Below are positions 33,901 to 44,632 of a DNA stretch of 64,000 nucleotides, piece by piece. Source of the DNA: Linyphia triangularis (Eukaryota > Arthropoda > Arachnida > Araneae > Linyphiidae); NCBI GenBank assembly GCA_963978545.1, contig OZ021725.1:10853346-10917345 (forward strand), written 5' to 3'. Position 1 is the first letter of the stretch; every line of letters begins with the position of its first letter. Position numbers and translations under genes: made by a program. The notes under the pieces were generated by a model. The model made no database searches. It was not told the origin of the DNA and saw only the letters and a program-made list of their open reading frames with translations.

Positions 33901-36900
33901 TCCCTGCTTAACGCGTCTCGACAGCAGTAGGATAATGACGTGGCAAGTATTCTGGCTCTTCATAAATAAGAAAACGTTTTCAGTTTCTTGGCATTACGCA
34001 GCTGAAATAGCTTTTTGCTAGAGCATATTTTAAATGCTTCACTTTGAGGCGAGCAAAGCGAGCCAAGGGCATATCAATCCAGAGGGTTGGCGAGTGTCAG
34101 CGAGCAGGGGGCGGAGCCCCCTAGTACTGTATAATTGGTGTAACAGACTTAATAAAAGTAAAAAATCCAGGATAAATAAGTTTGTTTAGAATTGTTTTGT
34201 AATTTTCTTATGTAAATATATTTTAACAGGATCATTTGTCAGAAGATGAATCAGAGATTGAATGTGAATCACTTAATGGTTTGAAGTTGGTTGAGGAAAA
34301 CATTGATGGTTTTTTTAGCCAGGTAATTACAAGTCAAAACACTTTTTAAATCGATATCATAACAATACTTATACTATTGAAAATGTTTTTACTTTCTAAA
34401 GTTTTTAAATTTAACTCTAAATCTGACCATTCAAACATTTCATTATAGGCTGAAATAGATCACACAGTAAGAGAAACAAAAAATACTTGCTTTTTCCCAA
34501 AGGTAATTAAATTTTCTACTTAGTTGACTGTTGTATGTTCAGGGTACTCCCCCATTAGTTACGAAGCAATTGCTTATTAGTTATAACAGGATGGCTACAG
34601 AACCTGGAATTCATGGAAATTCATTCTTCTGGAAAAATCAGGGAATTTCGTAAAATTACCCTTTAATCAGGGAATTTTTAAATTTTTTAGTTTCTCTTCT
34701 CGCATGCCCTGTGTGAATATCTACCTCGGCTCGCATCATGTGAAGTGGATGCTGTGATGTAACCACGTTAAATACAGAGTCCGTCTAAAAAGCCCTCAAT
34801 ATCTGGCTACTTGGCCGATTTGGGAGAATGATGGTTCCGAACTTTTTCTACTCTCAACAACTAATCCAAACCATCGATATACTGCCCACAACCACCTGTT
34901 GATGTTTCGCTTTTTCTTTTCTCTTTTTTTTAATTTTTTTTTTATTATTATCTTGGATCATTATTATGCCTGGAACAATTATTTCTGTTAGATTTCTGAT
35001 GATCCTATAATTTAGCAGCGCTGCTATTATGCTTTGAAAAGGAAACAGCATGTGACATATATTAAAGAAAATAACATGTTTTATTTTTGTTATTTTTTAA
35101 ATTAAAAAGAAAAGTATTGTACTGGTTTTGTTTTACCTTGAAGTTAGCAAGTATGACTGAAGTTGGTGAATTTTGTATTTTTTAATTAATGTTTTCCATT
35201 CTTTTTCATCTAAAGATGTTTGTTTTGATTTTTACCATACATTTATTATAGCACAATTATACTTTGACTATTTAGAATTAAATTTTTGTTTTTTCCTAAT
35301 TCTCCATTATTTGGTTTTATGATTTATAGTGCACATCAGGGAATTTTTGAAGAAATCTTCTGGAAATCAGGGAAATGTCAGGGAATTTAATTTCTCAAAT
35401 TCTGTAGCCACCCTGTACAAGAATTCTATAATATTTTGAAGGGGATGCTGTGAAAAAGTTTTCCTTGATATTTTTTTTAATTAATTTGTTAAAAGTTCAT
35501 GGTTGTACTATTTGTAAACTTGAAGATTTCTATTTTATGTATCACAGTTTTTATATTACAAATATTTGCAGCTTTGTATCCTACTTTTTATCCTTTCTTC
35601 GATGTTTGAATAAATGCAAAACATACTTTACTTAAATTATCTTTATTTTTGTTTACATTTATAGAGTATAGAAAGTGAGGAAAATCGGCTGAAAACTAGC
35701 TCCAAAATGAGCAATAGAGGTGTGTATTGTGATGACAATATTTATTTTAAGATATTCTTAACAGTAAATAATGATTTTAAGTTTTGTTTTTTAATTAATG
35801 TATTGTTTGACTTTTTACTAGTTATAGTTTTTTTTTTTTTTTTTCTCCAGAATTTCAAACAATTGTTTTAAAAAAATTAAATAAAATAATTTTGGATCAA
35901 AAGAGACTCCAAGAACAACAAATCGAGATCATGGAGAAACTGTCAAGCCATCAAGTTAAAAAAAGTGATTTAGTAACAGATGATATTCGAAAATTAATAC
36001 CATTAAAATCTCAAGATGAACTGGATGCCCTCTGCTTGTTGATTATAAATCATAATGAAATGGATAAATTGGTATGGATTCTCCTTTGATTTTCTAGTTA
36101 ACATGTAAAAGAATACATTTGAAATTTTTTTTTTTTTTTTTTTTTTGTTACATTTTATTGAAGAATCTTTAAAAATCTCTGAAGTTATTTAGGTATTTCA
36201 TCACCTAAACTGCAACCTGCATTGGTTACTTTCTTTTAATGGACAATGTATATTTAGAACAAGGTGTGGAAAGAAAAAAAAAATGTAATTAAATGTGTAA
36301 CTTGTATATAAAAATTGTGTAATAGGTGGTTAAAAAAGATTTATAAAATCAATGAGAAAATTTGTAAAAATTCTTATTTTGTTAAACCTAATAAATATAA
36401 AATGAAGGGAAGTGCTCTAAATGTTATTTAGTTCACATAGCTATACTACAAAAGATAGGCAAATTTAAAGAAAAATAACTGTTTAAAAGTAAATTTGTCA
36501 AAAACACTTGGAAAAAAAGGGGGGGGGGGGGGAAAGGTTGCATTAAATCAATAGATTTCCTAAATTTTATAACTAACAATAATTTAAATCTATCTGAAAA
36601 TCTGAACTGGAGAAAGGTATGGAATGAATTGGGGAAATATTGTATTTTGTTTCCACCTTTTTTTTTTTTTTTTTAGGTGCAGGTTCTCAAATCATTTGGG
36701 GGTGGGGATGTCAAGCTATCCTGCAAATTAATTTTGAAGAAACTGATTACAGACGATTTGGCTTCGAAGTTTTCGTTTCAAGGCCGTCGTTCAAAGCCTG
36801 CCTTTAACCATTTCCTGGTAAATGACGCAATTCGACGTGAGTATTATATGTTTCTCTATTAGAATAATTTCCATAAGTGAATATATGTTTCCATTATTTT

Positions 36901-37758
36901 TATTTGATTCCTGTTAAAGAAATTCGAGAATTTGTAGGTAGGAAAAGCCCAAACATTCAGATAATATCTGAGAGTAAGTTTTCTGCTGGGGTACAGTTTT
37001 GGGTACTGTAACATCTTGGTTCAAAACATTTCGGAGTATTCTAGTAAACTTTCATAATTCATTTCCCAATGTTCTTTTATTTGCAGGAAGTATTAGAGAA
37101 AGATTCCCTGGTTCCATGGATTTGGATATAGATAAGAAAATAGAAGGTTACTTAAGATATGCAAATCAGAGAGGGAAGAGAGAGAAGAAAAGGTAAATTT
37201 AAATATATAATGATTATTGTATTTATATATGCTTTTATTGGTATAAATATCTTATAGAATTAACCTTTCACAAGAATGGAATGTCATTCTTCAAATAGTG
37301 AACTGTAGGATGGTATGTACATAAGTTCTTTGTAAGGTTAGTTTTAAAAGATTCCTGCCAATAATTCAACTTAAAATTATAGTAAATCAGGGGTTTAAAA
37401 GGAAAAGTGCTCAATAGAATTAAACTTGTTCTATTCTCTCTGTGTAAGGGTTACTAGGAACAGGACAATTCTTTTGTTGTGGGCTTTAATGGTCCTTTCT
37501 ACTCTGTTATAATCACTTTGGTTATTTATTCTTACTGCAATTTTTAATGACCTAATATATTTTTATTTCTTAAAAAAAAATGGAATTTTTTTAAAAGAAA
37601 CTTTTTCAAAATGTGTTCCCTTTTATAATAAAATATTTGTTTTGCTTACAATTTTTTTGTTATTTACCAAAGTTTATTTTTTCTCACACAGTGTTCCTGA
37701 CGTTGTTGCAGACGACAACCAGATTCCAGTTTTCGATGGAGCATTTGCAGAAATATGA
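27999..37758 (+). CDS. 12-exon DUF4806-type gene, likely second product of the CACTA-like element
   Basis: Exons: 27999-28194, 28995-29149, 29876-29986, 32955-32990, 34230-34322, 34449-34502, 35665-35719, 35851-36071, 36677-36836, 36920-36973, 37087-37192, 37692-37758. All introns are GT-AG and phases agree at every junction, giving 1308 nt (435 residues plus stop). The N-terminal MNFYVVSFPDGMDIIPKNW and YPPGK segment, running into DDYDKAVRRL, is typical of arthropod DUF4806 proteins. Exons 2-3 encode Ser/Glu-rich and Lys/Arg-rich, NLS-like stretches, exon 5 an acidic one, and exon 8 a likely coiled coil (LDQKRLQEQQIEIMEKL). Exons 8-9 hold the DUF4806 core: LIPLKSQDELDAL, then FGGGDVKLSCKLILKKLI and FSFQGRRSKPAFNHFLV. 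It follows the transposase on the same strand. Its biochemical role is unknown; DNA binding, as for TNPA, is an inference. Confidence 0.78.
30448..32500 (-). mobile_element. pogo-type DNA transposon in intron 3
   Basis: The ends are GGGTGAACCTACCAGTAAT and, inverted, GGGTGACTCCCCAGTAATTG. Several further TAATTGACCA words lie inside both ends. A TA duplication flanks it (30446-30447 and 32501-32502), as for Tc1/mariner/pogo elements. The minus strand carries a decayed pogo-like transposase start. Two copies of a roughly 100-bp segment (about 31557-31665 and 32240-32340, both with CACTCATATGAGGCCCTG) lie within it. It sits wholly in intron 3 of the DUF4806 gene, antisense to it. Confidence 0.85.
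31010..31313 (-). pseudogene. pogo transposase N-terminal fragment
   Basis: From ATG at 31313-31311 the frame reads MEGKKSFFKYTEEDLKST. After a frameshift it continues as GKIRETARKYNIPHSTLINK, LRGKTPEFR, then PTIVTPSEETLLCNWI and GFPLDK. This is the psq-type helix-turn-helix and the start of the CENP-B-like DNA-binding region of pogo transposases. At least one frameshift breaks it, and the DDE region was not found. Confidence 0.75.
33038..34124 (+). mobile_element. non-autonomous Helitron, right copy, in intron 4
   Basis: It starts TCTATATATATAATTCTC at 33038, preceded by A (33037). It ends in the hairpin GGGGCGGAGCCCC followed by CTAG (34121-34124) and then T. It is similar throughout to the copy at 22429-23516, with scattered substitutions, but in opposite orientation. 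Inserted 47 bp after exon 4 of the DUF4806 gene, it leaves both splice sites intact. No Rep/helicase coding sequence is present. Confidence 0.88.
34587..35415. mobile_element. non-autonomous TIR element in intron 6
   Basis: The ends are CAGGATGGCTACAGAACC and, inverted, CAGGGTGGCTACAGAATT. Both subterminal regions contain repeated AAATCAGGGAATTT words. Length is 829 bp, with no coding frame. No clear target duplication was found, so the superfamily is left open (hAT-like ends). Confidence 0.7.
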
Positions 37759-37811
37759 TAATCTATATATGAATCTTTTTTTTAATATTTATCTTAATTT
37801 TTTACTTTTTA

Positions 37812-38225
37812 CAGGTTTCTCACGGTCATTGAAAGTCATTAAAAGTGCTTAATATTTTTGAACTTGTTTTCAAGGCCTTGAAAGTGCTTTAAAATGTTTA
37901 GAGGTGTTAAAAGTCCTTGAAAATGCTTAGAGGTCCTTAAAAGTCGTTAATTTTTACAGATGTTGTCCAACTGCAAAATTCATAAAAATACAACTCGGAC
38001 TTGCTATTCCCTCGTGACTTCCACTTATCTGTACCTTATAGGAATTTTCCTACATATTTGTATTACGCATCCACCAACTTGTAACTTTTTTGATAGATAA
38101 TACTTTATTAAAAATTTAAATACAGACATGATGCATGAAAACAAATTTTCATAGGTCCTTAAAAACATTAATTAGGTCCTTAAAAGTCATTGATTTTCTT
38201 TTCTGTGATTTGAGTGTGAACCCTG
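37812..38225. mobile_element. 414-bp TIR-like repeat
   Basis: It begins CAGGTTTCTCAC and ends with the inverse of CAGGGTTCACAC. The interior is full of GGTCCTTAAAAGTC and CATTAAAAGTGC words in the same orientation. It lies precisely between the two copies of the terminal-exon duplication. No 8-bp target repeat could be confirmed. Confidence 0.45.
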
Positions 38226-38436
38226 TTAATGGTCCTTTCTGCAGTTATAATCACTTTGGTTAATCTTTTTACAATTCTTAATGGCTGGATATATTTTGTA
38301 TTTTTATTTCTTAAAAAAAAAAAAGGTTCCCTTAGAAAGAATTCCAATCTCAAAATGTGTTCCTTTTTTTGATAAAATATTTGTTTTGCTTCCAATTTTT
38401 TTTTTGTTATTTACCCAGGTTTATTTTTTCTTACAG

Positions 38437-38491
38437 TGTTCCTGGCATTGTTGCAGGCAACCAGATATTTCAGAAGTGGAACGAGCATTAA
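38437..38491 (+). other. alternative terminal exon 12b
   Basis: Duplicate of exon 12 behind an acceptor TTTTCTTACAG. Joined to exon 11 (phase 2) it would add SVPGIVAGNQIFQKWNEH and a TAA (38489-38491). Usage cannot be judged from sequence. Confidence 0.45.
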
Positions 38492-38553
38492 TATGAGGAT
38501 CTACATCAATCTTTTTTAATATTTACTTATCTTGCTTAATTTTTTACTTTTTA

Positions 38554-40268
38554 GTATTTTAAATTCGTAAAGGGACCTTGAAGTTAAACAAAATTATATT
38601 TATGAAGTTTCTTGCATATCATTGTAGTATACTTGTAACAATAAGTGTTTGCAAATAATACATTTTCCTGATAATGTGATATTTACATAATATCTAAATC
38701 TAATAGTAAATCTGTACTTTAAAAAAAAAAAAATTGGCCGAGAGTTGGAATTTCCCTTTAGTTTGAGTGGTAACCTGTATAATTTACTTGTATCATGTTA
38801 CTTATTTTCCTTTTTTAGTGTTTGCATATTAATCCAGAGAATTTTTTATTTTATTCATATCCAGGGAATTATTTTATTTACATAGTTATTATTTTAATTC
38901 AAAGAATTATTTTTATTTTAATAAAAGTGGGAGGGGGGGGGGCTGCAGTATCACCTAAACTTTTATTTTTATTATGGAACTTTTAAATAAAAGATTAGAT
39001 GCTTCTTATTTGAATTTATATGAAAAAACATAATTTCCCAGAAGAAAAATTATTGTTCATATTTTTAAAAATTTCAAACCTTATACTCATTTTTTAAATT
39101 AAAATCTGAAATACTTATGAATAAAAATTTATTTTAAAATTACTATAATTTTTTTTTATATATAAAACTGCAATAATTTTACTTTAGTGTTAAAAAAAAA
39201 ATGAAAACTAACACATGTTAATTAGAATGGAAATTTATAAAATATTTTACAACGTTTGCTCTAAAAATTTATGATTTCTCCAATAATTAGAAAAAGCTTA
39301 TGCATTTCGAAAAACTTAGTATCAAGAAAAGAAAAAAAGTTAATTCGATTTAAAAGTTTCTTTCTTGAGAACATCCTGTCATTCAGCATGCAATGTCAAA
39401 TGACTCATTAAAAATTGCATATACATTTTTAAAATTTTGCAAGCATAGGTATTACTGTGTCCCCTTAATTTCACAAACTTCTATTTTAAATCCAGATATT
39501 TTTTATTTTCAAGTGGCGAATGGTCTCTAACTCTTTTTTCATTCTTGTCTTTTTTCTTAGTGTACCTGTTGGTGATGATTAAAAGGAAGTGTTCAGCTAC
39601 ATCGTTCATGATTTTCAATCTGCCTAATGGGAGTTTTCCGGGTTTCCTCCCATTCACTGCGCAAATGCGGGGCAGTTTCTTGTAAATCCACCCGGATTAA
39701 AATTTTTATTAATAAATTAATAATTTTTTTACTTATTGTTTCATTTATCTATTGACTTTTTAAAGAGTATTTGTACTGCATGCTCAAGAAGTTTTTCAAC
39801 TCAAATCCTTATAAGCTAAATTCTTTTTACAGTGTAGTATATATTTGAGACTTCTGAAGGAACAAATTATAAATACTACTCTTTTTATATAATTGTTTGA
39901 AACGGTATATTATAAATCAGTTCTTGCGGGAATCAATGTGATCACAAGCCGCATTATAATATAAGAAAAAATCCTCCCACTCCTTTCTTATAAACTACTT
40001 GAAAATCCAAAATGAGTATAATGTGCTGTAAACTATAAATAACAATGAAATAGTGAAAACACAAACAGCAGAAAATTTCTCTGATACACAGTATCTTAAA
40101 TATCTTTAAAAAAAGTTAAAAGAAAGCAGTCTAGCTGAAATTTTTGTATTGAATTGTATTTAACGTAACCCACTGAAATTAATCTTTTGTTTAAATATAT
40201 ATTAAGATTATAAAAGTTTCTAGAATATTTTAATACTGTGAATCTTTAAAAAAAAAAGTTGTGGGTTG
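38554..40268. other. AT-rich region before the right satellite array
   Basis: Apart from candidate exon 12c at 39561, no gene or paired repeat was recognised. A G-run lies near 38932-38941. Confidence 0.4.
39561..39582 (+). other. alternative terminal exon 12c with poly(A) signal
   Basis: After a pyrimidine-rich acceptor (TTTTTTCTTAG, ending at 39560) the same phase gives SVPVGDD and TAA. AATAAA follows at 39711-39716. It is the only one of the three candidate last exons with a nearby canonical polyadenylation signal, so it may be the usual 3' end. Confidence 0.45.
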
Positions 40269-42470
40269 CATACTAGTTACAATGTGATATCGAAGTGATG
40301 TGAGTTTCATTAAGCAATATAAGAATCCGTTAAATAATATAATTCATTAAGTAAGTCCTAAAGCAATATCGACAGGACTAGAGTTTCGTTTCATAAATCG
40401 CTTAAATCACATAGAGGTCGCCAAAATCCCTAAGATCACAATGTGATATCGCAGTGACAAAGCTTACGTTGCGAAGATCGCATAAATCACAGGGATGTCG
40501 CCAAAATCACTAAGATCACATACAGATCACAATGTGACATCGCAGTGACAAAGCTTTCGTGGCGAAAATTACATAAATCACACGGATGTCGCCAAAATCA
40601 CTAAGATCACATACAGATCACAAAGCGATATCGCAGCGACAAAGCTTTCGTTGCGAAGATCGCATAAATCACACGGATGTCGCCAAAATCACTAATATCA
40701 CATTAAGGTCACAAAGCGATATCGCAGCGACAAAGCTTTCGTCGCGAAAATCGCATAAATCACACGGATGTCGCAAAAATCACTAAGATCACATTTAGGT
40801 CACAAAGCGATATCGCAGTGACAAAGCTTTCGTTGCGAAGATCGCATAAATCACACGGATGTCGCCAAAATCACTAAGATCACATACAGATCACAATGTG
40901 ACATCGCAGTGACAAAGCTTTCGTTGCGAAAATCGTATAAATCACACGGATGTCGCAAAAATCACTAAGATCACATTTAGGTCACAAAGCGATATCGCAG
41001 TGACAAAGCTTTCGTTGCGAAGATCGCATAAATCACACGGATGTCGCCAAAATCACTAAGATCACATACAGATCACAATGTGACATCGCAGTGACAAAGC
41101 TTTCGTTGCGAAAATCGCATAAATCACACGGATGTCGCCAAAATCACTAAGATCACATTTAGGTCACAAAGCGATATCACAGCGACAAAGCTTTCGTTGC
41201 GAAAATCGCATAAATCACATGGATGTCGCCAAAATCACTAAGATCACATACAGATCACAATGTGACATCGCAGCGACAAAGCTTTCGTTGCGAAAATCGC
41301 ATAAATCACACGGATGTCGCCAAAATCACTAAGATCACATTTAGGTCACAAAGCGATATCGCAGCGACAAAGCTTTCGTTGCGAAAATCGCATAAATCAC
41401 ACGGATGTCGCCAAAATCACTAAGATCACATTTAGGTCACAAAGCGATATCGCAGTGACAAAGCTTTCGTTGCGAAGATCGCATAAATCACACGGATGTC
41501 GCCAAAATCACTAAGATCACATTTAGGTCACAAAGCGATATCGCAGCGACAAAGCTTTCGTTGCGAAAATCGCATAAATCACACGGATGTCGCCAAAATC
41601 ACTAAGATCATATTTAGGTCACAAAGCGATATCGCAGTGACAAAGCTTTCGTTGCGAAGATCGCATAAATCACACGGATGTCGCCAAAATCACTAAGATC
41701 ACATTTAGGTCACAAAGCGATATCGCAGCGACAAAGCTTTCGTTGCGAAAATCGCATAAATCACACGGATGTCGCCAAAATCACTAAGATCACATTTAGG
41801 TCACAAAGCGATATCGCAGTGACAAAGCTTTCGTTGCGAAAATCGCATAAATCACACGGATGTCGCCAAAATCACTAAGATCACATTTAGGTCACAAAGC
41901 GATATCGCAGCGACAAAGCTTTCGTTGCGAAAATCGCATAAATCACACGGATGTCGCCAAAATCACTAAGATCACATTTAGGTCACAAAGCGATATCGCA
42001 GTGACAAAGCTTTCGTTGCAAAGATCGCATAAATCACAAGGATGTCGCTAAAATCACTAAGATCACATTTAGGTCACAAAGCGATATCGCAGTGACAAAG
42101 CTTTCGTTGCGAAAATCACATAAATCACACGGATGTCGCCAAAATCACTAAGATCACATACAGATCACAAAGTGATATCGCAGCGATATGGCTTTCGTTG
42201 CGAAAATCGCATAAATCACATAGATGTCGCCAAAATCACTAAGATCACATACAGATCACAATGCGATATCGCAAAAATCGCAAATTCGTCCCCAATGTCA
42301 CAATGTGACGAAAAGCGATATCGCAGCGATATCACAAAGTTACGTCGCAAAACCCCTCTAAAACGGACATTGGACGACTATGTGACCCCTGTGTGATATC
42401 GCCGTGACATCGCGTGATCTCTATGCGATATCGCTTTTCGTCACATACTCGTCACATGGTTATTAGGGTT
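40269..42470 (-). repeat. 91-bp satellite array, right copy, inverted
   Basis: About 20 tandem copies (40430-42290) of the reverse complement of the unit at 10.1-11.8 kb, for example the recurring GTTGCGAAAATCGCATAAAT. Overlapping short frames recur every 91 or 182 bp because 91 is not a multiple of three; they are not genes. The outer right zone (42290-42470) is again divergent and palindromic. Its edge ATGGTTATTAGGG matches, inverted, CCCTACTAACCAT at the outer edge of the left array. Confidence 0.95.
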
Positions 42471-42854
42471 ATTATTAAATAATATAAAATAAAATGTTTT
42501 CTTAAAAAAAAAAAAAAAACTCGAAAAATAACGTAAAATCCGTACGATTTTTTTTAAATGTTCCAGCAACTGAACAAAATAGTAGAAATCCATACAAGTT
42601 GGCAGCTATGCTAATGGAACAAATGCTTTTTCAAGTCAACTGTTAACTCGATGCTTAGGTAAGAAAGCAAATTTTGGTATTTTTTCATTTCGCGGATCTT
42701 GTCAAGCAAACTTTATCGGCAACAACACAAATATACACATAAAAAGAGTTAATAATTTTGCAAATCTCACCAAGCAGATTATATTTATTAATTTGGTTCA
42801 GTGTCTTCTTCGGAAGCACGTGTGTGCCAAAAACCAATTGATCTTAAATCCTAA
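42471..42854. other. intergenic, no gene seen
   Basis: AT-rich with an A-run near 42504-42519. Nothing recognised. Confidence 0.4.
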
Positions 42855-43485
42855 ACCATTTGCTCAGTTTCTGATTACGAATCACTGGATTCTGTATGTA
42901 CTCTAAAGGAGTTTAAACCTCTATGTAGTCCAGTAATAGACAAGTTAGAGGTTGATCTCGCTGACATCCATGTCAAGCGACTTTCTGTAGCGTAGAGGAA
43001 GAAGTTAAGGAATGCCCAAGCAGCCGCCTTAAAAAACCAAAACACCCAGACCCAAGAGCAGGGGAAGGCAAGCACATCTAGGAGCAGCAAGCCGCTAGCT
43101 GAGAGTGTCACTCCCGAGACAACAGCCTGCTCCAAAAAGAAGGCCAGGGAGGATGAAACAGTTTTATAAACAAGCTGCGGCCACTGACATTTGTCTCCAA
43201 GTCGCAGCGGAGTGTGTGGACAAGGCAGCACTCACTGATCTGCAGCGTCAAAATTTCATGGATGTGGTGAGTAAAGCTATCTTTGAGCTTCCAGAAGAAG
43301 CCTTCACGCCAACCGTCTGCAGCAGGAGAGTAAGAGGCCAATATCTTGTCATCTCTGCTGTGGATGAGGGACTGGCTTTTTGGTCTATGACCCAAACTCA
43401 AGCTGTGGGACACCCCGGTAGCAGAAAATGCAAGACGGGAGACGGACGTCGCAGATTTTCCAGCAGCCTGCAGATTATTTTGTAA
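42855..43485 (+). pseudogene. decayed DUF4780-like retroelement-associated ORF
   Basis: One frame reads DYESLDSVCTLKEF, LEVDLADIHVKRLSVA, then TAG at 42993-42995, then RKKLRNAQAAALK and a Ser/Thr/Lys-rich linker up to TAA at 43167. A second frame continues QAAATDICLQVAAECVDKA, LTDLQRQNFMDVVSKAI, ELPEEAFTPTV and GQYLVISAVDEGLAFW. The order (acidic start, LSxAxRKKL motif, low-complexity linker, then a domain ending in an LxISxxDExxxFW-like strand) recalls DUF4780 proteins found with arthropod retroelements. One nonsense codon and one frameshift near 43160 make it a pseudogene. The family call is from memory of the pattern and is tentative. Confidence 0.45.
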
Positions 43486-44586
43486 ATCTGACTTTAAAAA
43501 AAAAAAATAATAATATTTTTTTTTTTTTAGTCCGATTTCTAAGTTGGGTGATTTGAGTCAACGCACATGGGCGATACTTCACTTCATGACAAAGGAATCG
43601 GAATTGTGATGCCCTCCATGCTTGACTTTAAGGAGATTGTATAGAAACGTAATGAGTTCTATTTTACAAATTGGTGTGTAGTAGTTAGCTTCGCTAAAAG
43701 TTACGCTGAAGTAAGGACCGCTGTTGCCGAGAATCAAGCTGCTAAGGCGGGAGATATCGCCGATATTTACGCCGTTACGATGTTTCTTTTCGGGGAGAGT
43801 TACGCCGATATAATAACCACTATTTCGAAGGTTTGCGCCTCAATAATTGTCACCATCTCCGAGATTTAAGTGGTTAAGATAGTCAATTTTGTTGAGTGTT
43901 ATGTTAATAGTGTAATCGTCTCTATTGAATTAAATTTCAGATTTCTACCGATATATTAGGCGCTAACGCCGATACTTACGTTGGTATAATAGTAGTTTTT
44001 GCGGATTGTAACTTTGATGTAATTGCCGAGATTTGCGCCGGTAAGGTGGTCGATATTTGCGTTGGAGTAGTGTAATTTTCACGTAAGTTTAAGCCGTTTT
44101 AGTAGCAGCTATCGGCGAAAATTTCAATGCCGTTTTGGTGTCATTCGCGTATGCTTGATCTGATGTGACGGCCGTTATGTCCTAGATTAATGTGAAGATC
44201 GCTTTTGCCATTTGGTTTGAATTTATACAGAATGATTAGAATTTTAATTTAAGATACAATAATTTTAAATATTTCCGTTTTATTATTTAATTTATTTTGC
44301 TAAATTTCTATGGTTATGTAAAACAGGAATTTTCGGTAAAATTGACAAATAAAGTGCTTATGTATTTAATGCAAACTTAAAAAAAATAATCTGCAGATTA
44401 TTTTCTAATATCCAAATTAGTGTCACAGAAAAGTTTCTGCTACTGGGTGGGGCACCACCCTACTGGCTTTTCTGGCTAGTGAGATGCCAAAGCCATTCAA
44501 AGTACAAGGTCTCAGATATAAAAAAAATAGTATCCTCAAACACTACAAATTAATAACGTGATAATTCTGAAAAACTACATTTTGAA
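43486..44586. other. intergenic with degenerate GCCGATATTTACGCCG repeats
   Basis: From about 43700 to 44110, variants of GCCGA(T/G)ATTTRCGCCG recur at irregular spacing in a region less AT-rich than its surroundings. No continuous frame is open. It looks like an old minisatellite or a decayed repetitive coding sequence. The remainder is AT-rich and empty. Confidence 0.4.
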
Positions 44587-44632
44587 CTAGCTATGAGGCC
44601 CTGCGTTGCGGACACCTGTCATTGTGTATAGG

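Larger units (their letters stand above)
37483..38553 (+). repeat. duplicated segment carrying the terminal exon
   Basis: About 330 bp at 37483-37811 is repeated at 38226-38553. Shared landmarks are TTAATGGTCCTTTCT-like, TTATAATCACTTTGG, AAATATTTGTTTTGCTT, the acceptor, and AGTGTTCCTG. Offset is about 746 bp; a 414-bp TIR-like element separates the copies. The duplication includes the last exon and its acceptor. Confidence 0.75.

Noticed and set aside
40430..42400. A ladder of overlapping 62-87 residue plus-strand frames beginning MSPKSLRSH
   Set aside because: They recur with the 91-bp repeat and shift frame each unit; an artefact of satellite sequence, not genes.
43108..43413. Minus-strand frame opposite the DUF4780-like segment
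   Set aside because: Antisense shadow; the plus strand shows the conserved pattern.
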